From Phycisphaerales bacterium UBA1845 (GTDB taxonomy: Bacteria; Planctomycetota; Phycisphaerae; UBA1845), in assembly GCA_002338715.1 (NCBI GenBank), contig DDIR01000038.1, positions 1-31,156 on the forward strand: a DNA stretch of 31,156 nt, written 5' to 3'. Below, in pieces: positions 16,131 to 25,343 of this stretch. Position 1 is the first letter of the stretch; every line of letters begins with the position of its first letter. The notes below the pieces were generated by a model. That model had not been told where the DNA came from. It searched no databases and saw only the letters and a program-made list of their open reading frames with translations. A program made the position numbers and the translations under genes.

Positions 16131-19100
16131 CTAACCATCTAATGCAGTTGCGATGTCACTACCTGATACGGTGACGATTTCTTTCGGATGTAGAAACACC
16201 AAGTGGGCTGCCCTTACCGGTCGTTGAAATACTCCCTTCGCAGCCGACGCATACAAGGCGAGCTGCCTTCGATATGATTCGGTTCGCTTGCCGACGTCCG
16301 CACGCTCAACGCGATCGGTTTTGTAGTCCACAATCTCCAGAGCATCGCCATCTTTGAGAATCCCGTCAACCACCCCGCGCACCAATATTCGATCGCCCGG
16401 TCCACCTTCCACCAGCGGATCGAATCGCTCCAGCCGCTCCGACGAGAGATACATCCACTCGCGGACATACGCCCCCGAACCGTTTCGGATTCGTTGGCCC
16501 AATGGCGTACTGAAAAACCAGGCGATCTGATCGATGTCGATGTGCATGAGGTCGTCTTCAACAAGCACCCCGCTGCCGACCAACCGGTGTAAGTCCGCAG
16601 TGATCTGCTCTGGCGATTCGGTCGCCGCAAGATCGATGTGTTGGAAGGCGGCATGGACGGCTGTCCCACGGGCGAGTGCGTCGGTTTGGGCTTGCTTGGC
16701 ATCCTTGCGGTCGGTTGCTCGCATCCACCGGCGCGGACGGGCTTTCTGTTCGTCGTCTTCACCCACAACCGTCGCAAACGAAACGTGCTTCTCACTGGCC
16801 GACCGCACCGCGCTGATCGAGCAGGCGGCAAGGTATGGGTAGGCATACTCCAACCGCCCCATCACCTGCTCGGCCCGTTGCGGAATCTGATTCATCGGTT
16901 CGCCTGCGGGCAACTCCTCCAAATGGGCAACGCATTTGCGAAGTTCTCCCAGCCCTGCATCGTCTTCCTTCTCTATGCGAAGGCCCGCAATCGCCGCATC
17001 GTCGTACGTTGATACTTCAAACAGCGTCTCGCCCGAAGATTTGCCCGCCGCCCATCGCACGCGTTGACCCGAGTCCGCCGAAAGGGCGGCCAACACCCAA
17101 TCGAGAGGCGTCTTCGCACTGAGTACCGTGATCGGATCAAGCTTTCGATCCGCTTCGTACTTCTTCTTGCTCAAGGGTTCGAGTCGTTCGAGCTTGTCCG
17201 TACCGACCAGGATGAGTTTCTGCTTGGCCCGCGTGGTGGCGACATACCAGACGCGAAGTTCCTCGCCCAAGCTCGCCTCCTCGACAGCCGTCGCGCAGCG
17301 CCGATGAAGCGCGGTCGGATATTCGATCAATCGGTCGCGTTCAACCCGTTTCAAACCGATTCCAACCTCTCGCTCGAATAGCATCCGCCCCTTCGCATCA
17401 CCGAGATTGAACTGTCGCCCCACTTCCATGATGATCACGACCGGATACTCAAGCCCCTTGGCGCTGTGGATCGTTGAAATCGTCACCACGTCGTCGGTTT
17501 CGGTTCGGCCAGCCGCCGCTTTCAATTCCACGCCGCGAACCTGAAGCGATTCGAGGTATTGCAGGAATCGGCGCAGTCCCTGCCGTCGAAACTCACCGAA
17601 TTGACGAGCGCGATTGTGGAGTGCGAGTAGATTTTCGCGACGCTGAGCCCCATCTTTCATCCCGCATACGTATGAAAGGTAGCCCGTTTCGCGATAGATG
17701 GTCCAAAGCACGTCGGCCAACGGTCGCTCGCGCGTTTGCAAACGATAACGACGTATCGCGGCCAACGTTTTGGCAAGTTTCGCACGGAGAACGGCGTCTT
17801 TCCCGCTTGTCTCGTAGGCCAGAGCGGCTTCGTGGAAATCGCCGCGCACGATCGCCCGAATGCTGACAAGTTCGTCTTCGCTGAATCGTTCGCCAAGGAT
17901 GCCGCAGCGCAGCACCGTCGCCAGCGGAATGTCCTGTCGCAAGTTGTCGATGACCATCAACAGCGCCAGCATTTCGCGGACTTCCAACCGGGTAAATGCA
18001 TCGTCCGTCTGCTGCGCCCAACAGGGAATGCCCATTTGCGAAAGAATCGATGAAACGTGGCGGGCGCTTTGCGTCGCGGATCGCAAGAGCACGCAAAAGT
18101 CGCTGAATTGCAATGGTCGCTCGCCGTCACCATCGGGTACCCGCGTGTCACCACGCATCAACGCATGAATTCGCCCACCGACGAGTCGGGCTTCGCGTTT
18201 AACGGCGCTCCAGAAAAGCGGGTCGTCCGGATCAATGAACGCGGATTCCGATTCTGGATCTTCTTCGTCAACCGGTTCGTTGCCGACCTTGCGTTCGAGG
18301 ATGTGCAACTCGATCGGTTCGCCTTTCTCGACACGCGCATCCGGTGCTTTCAAACGGGCATCGTCGTCGTAATCGATTCCACCGCAGGCGGCTGACATCA
18401 TCGCCCCAAACAGCATGTTCACACCGTCGAGAATCGTCGGCGTGCTTCGATAGTTTCGCTGCAAATCAATCCGCTCTCCCCGTGATGGATCGTCGGCCAA
18501 CGATTGCGAGCGGGCGAGGAACATGTTCGGTTCCGCCAACCGAAAACGATAGATGCTCTGCTTGACGTCGCCAACGGTGAAGAGGTTGCCATCTGCACCG
18601 GTTTCAGACGAGCGGCTTACGAGCGCGAGGATCGTTGCCTGCAACGGGTTGATGTCTTGAAATTCATCAACGAGCACGTGGGCGAAGCGGTGGCGCATCT
18701 GCGAGGCGACTGGGTTTTCAACTTCGTCTTCGAGCGTCTCGGTCAGCAGGCCATAAGCCAACCGTTCAAGGTCGGAAAAATCCATCATGCCGATGTCGCG
18801 TTTCGCCGCCCAATAGCGATCGCGATATCGACGGACCAATTCGACGATCGTCTCAATGTACGGCTGAGTTGCCGCAATACCGCCGCGCAGTTCGGCCAAC
18901 GTGAACCGGCAGAATCTGCCCAGTAGCCTCTTCTTAAGGAGCGTGCCTTTGACGAATTCGGCAGCATCCCTGCCCTGATCCTTCGCGGCATGTTCTTCGT
19001 CAGGCGCATCCTTTTTGGTTACGGGCGCGCGCTTGCTGCTGAACTCGAACGTCTCAATTTCGTGGCGCACCTCGTCATACGTTTCCGGCCCGGTCAACTT

Positions 19101-19889
19101 GCCCGACCAACTGTCGAGGTACTCCACGTATCCGGCGATATTCTGCGCGTAGTGATCGCAAGCGGGCCAACCGGTCGGCAATTCTTCGACGACCAACTGA
19201 CAGTGATCATGCTGACGATGTAGCTCCGTCTTCAAGGATTCGATCGAATCCGCAATGATGCGTTCAACCCGCTCATCCGAAAAATCCTGAGCTGCATCCA
19301 GCCACGCACGCGGATCGGGAATGCTCTCCAGGAAGTTGGCCAGGCTCAATATGAACTGCTTGATGGCCTTATCCTGCCCCAGCCCGTAGTCCTCGATCAA
19401 CTGGCGGAAGCGATCGGTGAAAGCATCCTTTGCCGCGTACAGCCCTTCAAACAACGTGTCGATGACGTCATCGCGAAGCATCCTGCCTTCGTCTTCGCCA
19501 AGCATCGGTGACAATGCGTCAACACCGGCTCGATGAAACCAGCGACGCACGATGAACATACAGAACGCATGCAACGTCGAAATCTGCGCGGTATCGACGA
19601 GATCGACCTGCGATTGCAATCGCCGATCCTGCGGGGCGTTGGCGGCTTTTGCTTTCAGCGACTTGTGAATTCGCGAGCGCATCTCAGCCGCAGCCGCCTC
19701 GGTGAACGTCACCACCAAAAGTTGATCGACGTCGCAGCGGAATGGTTCGGGCGCATCGGCGACGAGATACGCGCATCGTTCTGCAAGGACAGCCGTCTTG
19801 CCCGAGCCTGCCGCGGCAGAGACAAGCACATCGCGATCCACCGTTTCGATGGCACGCCGCTGCTCTGTTGTCCAGTTGATCGCAGGCAT
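16131..19889 (-). CDS. addA: AddA, helicase-nuclease subunit A
   Basis: A 1252-residue UvrD-like helicase fused to a RecB-type nuclease; B. subtilis AddA is about 1230. Motifs in order: Walker A VSAAAGSGKT (K31), TFTEAAAAEMRSRI (Ia region), LVDEFQDINPLQ (Walker B, near 405), DVKQSIYRFR (III, near 440), TIHSAKGLEYPVVII (V, near 805) and VWYVATTRAK (VI). The C-terminal nuclease shows GVVDGIL and IVDYKTDRV, with D1188 and K1190 as metal and catalytic residues. With AddB it unwinds and resects double-strand breaks for RecA loading. Its ATG directly follows the addB stop (TAGATG), which implies translational coupling. Confidence 0.96.
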   Translation of the reverse strand: MPAINWTTEQRRAIETVDRDVLVSAAAGSGKTAVLAERCAYLVADAPEPFRCDVDQLLVVTFTEAAAAEMRSRIHKSLKAKAANAPQDRRLQSQVDLVDTAQISTLHAFCMFIVRRWFHRAGVDALSPMLGEDEGRMLRDDVIDTLFEGLYAAKDAFTDRFRQLIEDYGLGQDKAIKQFILSLANFLESIPDPRAWLDAAQDFSDERVERIIADSIESLKTELHRQHDHCQLVVEELPTGWPACDHYAQNIAGYVEYLDSWSGKLTGPETYDEVRHEIETFEFSSKRAPVTKKDAPDEEHAAKDQGRDAAEFVKGTLLKKRLLGRFCRFTLAELRGGIAATQPYIETIVELVRRYRDRYWAAKRDIGMMDFSDLERLAYGLLTETLEDEVENPVASQMRHRFAHVLVDEFQDINPLQATILALVSRSSETGADGNLFTVGDVKQSIYRFRLAEPNMFLARSQSLADDPSRGERIDLQRNYRSTPTILDGVNMLFGAMMSAACGGIDYDDDARLKAPDARVEKGEPIELHILERKVGNEPVDEEDPESESAFIDPDDPLFWSAVKREARLVGGRIHALMRGDTRVPDGDGERPLQFSDFCVLLRSATQSARHVSSILSQMGIPCWAQQTDDAFTRLEVREMLALLMVIDNLRQDIPLATVLRCGILGERFSEDELVSIRAIVRGDFHEAALAYETSGKDAVLRAKLAKTLAAIRRYRLQTRERPLADVLWTIYRETGYLSYVCGMKDGAQRRENLLALHNRARQFGEFRRQGLRRFLQYLESLQVRGVELKAAAGRTETDDVVTISTIHSAKGLEYPVVIIMEVGRQFNLGDAKGRMLFEREVGIGLKRVERDRLIEYPTALHRRCATAVEEASLGEELRVWYVATTRAKQKLILVGTDKLERLEPLSKKKYEADRKLDPITVLSAKTPLDWVLAALSADSGQRVRWAAGKSSGETLFEVSTYDDAAIAGLRIEKEDDAGLGELRKCVAHLEELPAGEPMNQIPQRAEQVMGRLEYAYPYLAACSISAVRSASEKHVSFATVVGEDDEQKARPRRWMRATDRKDAKQAQTDALARGTAVHAAFQHIDLAATESPEQITADLHRLVGSGVLVEDDLMHIDIDQIAWFFSTPLGQRIRNGSGAYVREWMYLSSERLERFDPLVEGGPGDRILVRGVVDGILKDGDALEIVDYKTDRVERADVGKRTESYRRQLALYASAAKGVFQRPVRAAHLVFLHPKEIVTVSGSDIATALDG

Positions 19890-22800
19890 CTATTTCGTCC
19901 CCTCGAGTTGTTTGAGGACGACTCCGCGCTTCATCTTCGGGAAGTTGCGTAAATCGGATTCGCCAAACTCAAATCGACACACCGATCGAAAATCGCACCA
20001 ATGACACGGTGAAACATCGCCCATGCGATACGGCGACACGGAGACGTCGCCATCGAGGATCTTGTCGGCCAACTCGCCGAGCTTGAAACGCGTGTGGGCC
20101 AGCAATCGCCCGAACGATTCAGAGTCAGCACCGTCACCTCTGTCGACGTTACCCAGCGTTCCGTCCTTTTTTCTGTAAACATTGAAGAGCTGGTATTGTC
20201 CGGACTCCGGCCCATCCCCTTCGAGCTGGTCAATGCAATCGAAATTCAAAATACCACGTGGCGACGCGTCACTTCGTTGGTCCTCTTTGGCATCATCCGG
20301 ATGCTCGACGGATTTGTATTTCTGCAACAAGCTGACATAGAACGCACCCAACGGTTTGATGGACCGACCCGCCAACGTCACGCCTCGGTCAGCTAACACC
20401 AGCAGATATCCCAGCAATTGCAGCGACAATCCGTGGTAAGCACTGGCCAAATCCAACCGCTTGTCACGCGTACGCTTGTAGTCGACGACGATACCGGCAT
20501 ATTCATCTGACAACTCCGCGAGATCCACGCGATCGATCAAACCGCGAATATAAACGCGGCGGCCTTTCGGCGTGTTGATCTCCAGCGGTGGAAGGCTGTT
20601 GGGATCGTTGGAAAATCCGAATTTCTTCTCGACGGCCCGCGGCGCGAATTGGCCCGATGACGCAACCCGTTGCTGGTGTTTGACGACGGGCGCAAGATCA
20701 CCGGTACTGCGAGCCAATTGATACGCATCACGGGCAGTGGTGTGGCCGGCCAACGCTTCCCAGTCACCGATTTGGTGGTTTACGATCGAATCCAACCGCG
20801 ACAAGACCTCACCTTCATCGATGTCCGCAAACGACTCTTTCCCTTTGATGCACGAATCGATGAATTCTTCAAGCACCGCATGCTGTACGGTGCCAAGGTC
20901 TGTCACTTTCAAACTGGCATCTCGGCGCTGCTTGAGACGCAATCCATAGTTCGCGAATCGCTGGAACGGACATGCTGCAAACGACTCCAACTCCGACACG
21001 CTGGCCACCCACGGCTTTCCCAGCAGCGTATTCACCGAATTCACACTCAATTCAGCCGCATTGCGATAATCGAGTGACGCCAACGCCGAGAGCACGCGCC
21101 GATCGGTTGGATAAGACGCCCGCGCCAGCGCATATAGATCGTTCCACCGCCCACGCACAACGGTGTCGTCGTCTTCCAGCCGCGGGCGATGTCGCATCTC
21201 ATGGGCCAACGACATCGACAGATCCTCGACGTTCATCACCGACCACATCGCCCGATTGCGAAACGCATTTCCGTAGGACTGCACCCGGATTTGCGGCATC
21301 AACGTGGTCAGCATTTCAAGGTACGACGATCGTCGCAGCGGTTTGCCCTCGTTGTCGCTATTCGAAAAGGTAATCAGCAGTTTGTTCGAAGGCCGCGTCA
21401 GTGCGACATAGACGAGAAGCTTCTCATCGAGAATCGATTGGCGTCTGGTCACGCCCAGGGTGATCCCGCAACGATCAAGTGCATCGCGATCATCGTCGTT
21501 GACGATGGCGTTCTCATTGCTGATGCGCGGAAACGTGCGTTCGTTGAACCCGAGGAGGATGACGGCTTTGAGTTCCGGATGGCGACTCCGCTCGATCGAC
21601 CCGACGAGCACCTGATCGACGGTCGGCGGAACCAATCCAAGCGTAAGCTGCGCCAACCCGGCGTCGATCAACGCCCGCAACTCGCCGATCGTATGATTCT
21701 CATCGCCCAGCGCGTTCTCGAAGTCGTCGAGAAACGATTCGATCGCCACCCACACCTGTCGATGCTCGGCCGCTTGGGCGACGTAACCATCCTCTTCGCA
21801 GCGCTTAGCCCACTGTTCAATTTGCTCCGCGACCTGCTTGGCCGACAACACTTTGCGAATCGCTTCTGCCCACGCAACACCGGCAACCGCTCCACTCGGT
21901 TCAAGAAGCGGTTCAAGTCCGGCTAGGAACGTACGCCTCTGCGTCTCCAACCGCAGCAGCGCGGCTTGTGCTTGCGGCGTGTTGGCTTTGTCCGGATCGC
22001 GATGCGGATTGAACATCCAATTTCCGTCGCGCCAAAGTTCGCGGCCGGAGATCCCGCAAGCCAGGATATAATTCTCAAGTTCGTCGCACTGATCTTCATC
22101 CAAACCGGTCAGTCCCGACTTGATCAGCAACCGCACAGCCTCAACCGAAAAATCGTCCGCGACCACACCCAATAGTGATCGAAGAAACTCGACGGCTGCA
22201 TGATGGGCCATCGATCGACGCCGATCGATAAAGTACGGAATGCCCCGGTCGGTCAATGCCGACGCCAGCAGATCGTGATACGGTTCAAGATCACGAACGA
22301 TGATGGCGATATCGCGGTAGCGGTATTCGCTTTTGTTGTCAGCCACCAGGCTGCGAACTTGCGCGACGGCAAATTCCACCTCGGAGCGCAGGTCGTCGAG
22401 ACTGGCGATATGGATATCGCGAATACCCGCATCGCCATCGCCAGCCGGCTGACCTGACTGAATCGCCCGTTCAAGCTTTGCAAGATCCTGCGATTGATTG
22501 AAACGGTGCGGTTCGGCATCAGGCAGCAATGTCGGCACGCAAACGTCGACACCGTTTGATTCAAACGATCGCTTCAAACGCAGATACGTGCGATGCGTTT
22601 TGGCAAAAAGGCTATGCTGGATGTCTTCGTCGCTCGGTTGCGGTCCCTGCAATGATGCGGGGTCCATCAGCATGGTGATGACGAGATCACGCGTTTGCGA
22701 TCCCAACACGCCGAGCAACTTAATCTGCGAACCCGTGAACCCGGCGAACCCATCCACCCAAACCGATGCACCTTCAAGCTGATGATTGTCCGTCAGGTGC

Positions 22801-23360
22801 TCCGATGCGATTTTCAGATACTGCGTCGGATCGAGATGTCGATCACCGAGGTATTCGATGTACGCCGCATAGATCGCACCGAGGTCGGCGAACTTCGCTT
22901 CCCGCTGCGGATCGTCCGCAAACTCGCCAACCAGCTTGATGACCTCATCCGGCTCAATCGATTCCTCAATAAACTCGCCCAGCGTCTGCCCGAGCTTTTC
23001 ATAGAAACCAGTCAACCGTTCCGTGCGGCGATAGTAGCGAAGCTTGTTCGACAAGCGCGATACAAGCCTGCGCAGGACCATCGTGCGTGCGATCGAAGAA
23101 ATCGCTTGTTTGTCGTCGTGGGAGGTGTTCGCGAGGACGCGCTGGGCAAGTCGGGTGAAGCTCAATACCTGTGCGCGGGCGACGGCCGTGATCGGCGGAG
23201 CGAGAATCAATCGCTCCATCTGCATGCTGGCCTGCTCAGGCACCAGCATGACCAGTGGCGGCCCATCGATTGGCGACGCTTGTATCTGTTGGCGGATAGA
23301 CTCAAGACAATGGTGCGTCTTACCAGTGCCAGCCCGCCCGATCACGAAACGTACGGACAT
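19890..23360 (-). CDS. addB: AddB, helicase-nuclease subunit B
   Basis: A 1156-residue partner of AddA (B. subtilis AddB is about 1166). It retains a Walker A (GRAGTGKTHH, K14). A RecB-type nuclease motif GIVVDYKRT lies near residue 965. The iron-sulfur cluster that pins the nuclease domain has all four ligands: C797 (SFAACPFQRF) and C1119-x2-C1122-x5-C1128 (CHWCDFRSVC), matching the family spacing. Both nucleases therefore look intact, the AddAB type rather than RecBCD. The ATG at 23360 lies 43 bp after the zinc-ribbon gene and has only a weak Shine-Dalgarno. The Chi sequence recognised cannot be told from the protein. Confidence 0.95.
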   Translation of the reverse strand: MSVRFVIGRAGTGKTHHCLESIRQQIQASPIDGPPLVMLVPEQASMQMERLILAPPITAVARAQVLSFTRLAQRVLANTSHDDKQAISSIARTMVLRRLVSRLSNKLRYYRRTERLTGFYEKLGQTLGEFIEESIEPDEVIKLVGEFADDPQREAKFADLGAIYAAYIEYLGDRHLDPTQYLKIASEHLTDNHQLEGASVWVDGFAGFTGSQIKLLGVLGSQTRDLVITMLMDPASLQGPQPSDEDIQHSLFAKTHRTYLRLKRSFESNGVDVCVPTLLPDAEPHRFNQSQDLAKLERAIQSGQPAGDGDAGIRDIHIASLDDLRSEVEFAVAQVRSLVADNKSEYRYRDIAIIVRDLEPYHDLLASALTDRGIPYFIDRRRSMAHHAAVEFLRSLLGVVADDFSVEAVRLLIKSGLTGLDEDQCDELENYILACGISGRELWRDGNWMFNPHRDPDKANTPQAQAALLRLETQRRTFLAGLEPLLEPSGAVAGVAWAEAIRKVLSAKQVAEQIEQWAKRCEEDGYVAQAAEHRQVWVAIESFLDDFENALGDENHTIGELRALIDAGLAQLTLGLVPPTVDQVLVGSIERSRHPELKAVILLGFNERTFPRISNENAIVNDDDRDALDRCGITLGVTRRQSILDEKLLVYVALTRPSNKLLITFSNSDNEGKPLRRSSYLEMLTTLMPQIRVQSYGNAFRNRAMWSVMNVEDLSMSLAHEMRHRPRLEDDDTVVRGRWNDLYALARASYPTDRRVLSALASLDYRNAAELSVNSVNTLLGKPWVASVSELESFAACPFQRFANYGLRLKQRRDASLKVTDLGTVQHAVLEEFIDSCIKGKESFADIDEGEVLSRLDSIVNHQIGDWEALAGHTTARDAYQLARSTGDLAPVVKHQQRVASSGQFAPRAVEKKFGFSNDPNSLPPLEINTPKGRRVYIRGLIDRVDLAELSDEYAGIVVDYKRTRDKRLDLASAYHGLSLQLLGYLLVLADRGVTLAGRSIKPLGAFYVSLLQKYKSVEHPDDAKEDQRSDASPRGILNFDCIDQLEGDGPESGQYQLFNVYRKKDGTLGNVDRGDGADSESFGRLLAHTRFKLGELADKILDGDVSVSPYRMGDVSPCHWCDFRSVCRFEFGESDLRNFPKMKRGVVLKQLEGTK

Positions 23361-23403
23361 GACCGACTTCTATCCCGCGGAAGGTTCGCGGTCAAGATCG
23401 CAG

Positions 23404-23808
23404 TCAGTCGGCGTCATCCTCACTGCGTGCGGCTTGTCGCAGGAGCCGAATCGTCCGCACCGATTGCCTGGTTTTAACATAGGTCCCACGGGCAAGCATG
23501 CACGCCATCAACAACATCGGTACGCCCCATACCAAGTACCAGTAGGCCGACTTCATGATCGCCACGACGATCATAACCGCGCTGATCGCAGCAGTGATAA
23601 GGGTGAGAAAAAAGTCGCCGACCGGCCAATGGATGATCTGGTCTTCGAGGATCCCCCGCCGACAGCTCCCACGAGCGTCATATGAACTTCCGCACTCGGG
23701 ACAGCGCCCGATGATTGGACGCGTTTTGAGGTTATAGCAGCATTGGGCACAAAACAGGGATCGGTCGATCCCCTTCGCTTGAAAGATATCCTGGCCAACT
23801 TTTGCCAT
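23404..23808 (-). CDS. Zinc-ribbon membrane protein, function unknown
   Basis: A 134-residue protein. The N-terminus holds a zinc ribbon, C20-AQ-C23-CYNL and RC36-PE-C39-G, of the 'CxxCxYNL...GRCPECG' style often seen in planctomycete membrane proteins. Two hydrophobic segments follow (about 66-86 and 89-106), then a basic and an acidic tail. The ribbon is expected in the cytoplasm with both ends inside. It lies 9 bp after the upstream secreted-protein gene and 43 bp before addB, inside one same-strand run. A link to AddAB is only positional. Confidence 0.75.
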   Translation of the reverse strand: MAKVGQDIFQAKGIDRSLFCAQCCYNLKTRPIIGRCPECGSSYDARGSCRRGILEDQIIHWPVGDFFLTLITAAISAVMIVVAIMKSAYWYLVWGVPMLLMACMLARGTYVKTRQSVRTIRLLRQAARSEDDAD

Positions 23809-23817
23809 AAACGTCGC

Positions 23818-24987
23818 CTAACCGCCAGGGTTTTCGATGTGGCTGTCGTTGTCGTCGCCAGCGTCCGTGTCCTCGTTTTCTCCGGAAGTGGTCACATCCT
23901 TCGCGGGCATATCCGCTGCATCGTCGTCGGCTATTCGCGTTGACGGGCTGCGCTTGGGCGGTTCGTCCAATTGCAGGATCGCTCGATCAAGGTTCACGAA
24001 ATCGGGTGCGGCAAACTCCAACGCGAGCAACTTGACGGTCCCGTCGCCTTGATCGTGATCGACATCCAGCTTTTCAACCATTTGCGAACACCACGCTGCC
24101 CGGTCCAACTCCCCTTCATCACTCAGCTTCTTGCGCCAGTTTGCGAGAAGTCGCCTGCGCACAAACGCAACAGTCGCCTGAGCTTCGACGGCCATCTGAG
24201 CATCCGACATCCGCCGAATCGCAGATTGCTCAAGATTCGTCAGCAGCGCCACGCCGGCAGTATAGACATGGTCTTTTTGCACAGCCGTGCGACATTGAAT
24301 CAGACGGGTATACAGATTCACGCTGAATGGCGGGCTCAGCGGCGACAGCGTCTTGGGCCAAAGCTCCAACGCGCCGTCCAGCTTGCCGCGTTCAATATAT
24401 AGGTAGCCCTGCCACAATTGAGCTGCGGCCAACACATCCATGCGATCGTTAATCAGCAGGGTTGAAAGTCGATTGGCTGCGTTGCGCATTGCTTCGTCGC
24501 GGTCATCCGACTCAATGTTGTCGGTCGGCCACAACGACTTGAACGCATCGTGCATGATGTGCAAGCCGTCAAGGTTCTTTGCCCGCTCCGAGTCATGTGC
24601 GTCGGCCAACTCGCCCGATTTGACAACCTTCGCCCAAAATTCATCCGCGGCGTCAAGTCGGGTCTGCGCTGCCCTCAGCGCGTCTCCGATTTGGTCAAGA
24701 TCGCTTTTCGTCGCCAACCCCAACAATACGCGCGAAGCAGGAACGGCAATCTGCCGACTCAATAGCCAATTCGCAGACGCAAGCTTCACGTCAAATTTTT
24801 CAAGATCACTTTGCGCGTCATCGGAGCGCTTGTCCCAACGTTCGAGAAGAGCACCGCTGACGGATTGGTTTTCGTCAGTCGGAAGCATCCATTGAACGGA
24901 GCGCGGCGCAGTAGCCGTTCCGTCCTGATCGGGCGCCAGAAACGATGTGGCGAGGCACAATAAGCTCGCAACGACTGGGAGTAGCAT
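23818..24987 (-). CDS. Secreted helical protein with acidic tail, function unknown
   Basis: A 389-residue protein with no recognised family. A short signal peptide (about 1-18, VVASLLCLATSFLA) predicts export. The middle is largely helical, with Ala/Leu-rich stretches such as AAQLWQGYLYIERGKLDGALELW that resemble a TPR unit. The last 45 residues are rich in Asp/Glu and probably disordered. AAGGTG lies 8 nt before ATG 24987, a good start. It heads the minus-strand run that includes addB, addA and putA, and it is divergent from the VWA/ExbBD cluster, whose helical secreted proteins it resembles in style. It may therefore belong functionally to that cluster; this is inference. Confidence 0.7.
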   Translation of the reverse strand: MLLPVVASLLCLATSFLAPDQDGTATAPRSVQWMLPTDENQSVSGALLERWDKRSDDAQSDLEKFDVKLASANWLLSRQIAVPASRVLLGLATKSDLDQIGDALRAAQTRLDAADEFWAKVVKSGELADAHDSERAKNLDGLHIMHDAFKSLWPTDNIESDDRDEAMRNAANRLSTLLINDRMDVLAAAQLWQGYLYIERGKLDGALELWPKTLSPLSPPFSVNLYTRLIQCRTAVQKDHVYTAGVALLTNLEQSAIRRMSDAQMAVEAQATVAFVRRRLLANWRKKLSDEGELDRAAWCSQMVEKLDVDHDQGDGTVKLLALEFAAPDFVNLDRAILQLDEPPKRSPSTRIADDDAADMPAKDVTTSGENEDTDAGDDNDSHIENPGG

Positions 24988-25343
24988 CCAAATTCACCTT
25001 TGCCATTGGGGGCGAGTGACGCCCGCTTCATTTATTCCATCTCAAGTGCTATCGGCATCGAACGCTGTTGAACATGGCCATTACCCTGCAAAGCAGCTTA
25101 GGGTGACAATCGAACAACGTCCATCACCGCATGCCTCTACCAATGTTGTGCGCAAGCGCCCGCGCATATCAAATCGTCGTTGACTCCATCATCGCGAACT
25201 ACTAACATCCTTCGTTGTAAGATTTTAGCCTTTACGTCTACTTCAAATTGGTCATCCTTGGCCGATCGTTCCCCGTGCGTCCTTTGTACCCATTCGGTTC
25301 AACAGGCCGTACGCCGACAAATTTTCGAGTATCCTTGCGCGCC
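24988..25343. other. Divergent intergenic region between the addBA-putA run and the VWA/ExbBD cluster
   Basis: These 356 bp lie between two genes that point away from each other, so they should hold both promoters. On the plus strand a candidate promoter lies at 25180-25208. On the minus side only the ribosome binding site of the secreted-protein gene stands out. No RNA gene, repeat or small ORF is convincing. An in-frame TTG at 25248 could extend the VWA protein by 32 residues but lacks support. Confidence 0.6.
25180..25208 (+). promoter_or_regulatory. Candidate sigma70-like promoter of the VWA/ExbBD cluster
   Basis: TTGACT (25180-25185, 5 of 6 matches) and TAACAT (25203-25208, 4 of 6) are spaced by 17 bp. 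The expected transcript start near 25215 leaves a leader of about 130 nt before ATG 25344. Confidence 0.35.

Noticed and set aside
16131..23360. addA/addB considered as a phage-defence helicase-nuclease pair
   Set aside because: Both proteins have the length, motifs, iron-sulfur ligands and order of housekeeping AddAB.
22695..23477. A 260-codon plus-strand frame opposite addB
   Set aside because: It is antisense to well-supported AddB sequence, including its Walker A motif, and reads as low-complexity Arg-rich sequence.
25248..25343. TTG-initiated 32-residue extension of the VWA protein
   Set aside because: The ATG at 25344 is a normal start; the extension has no domain similarity and lies in the likely promoter/leader region.
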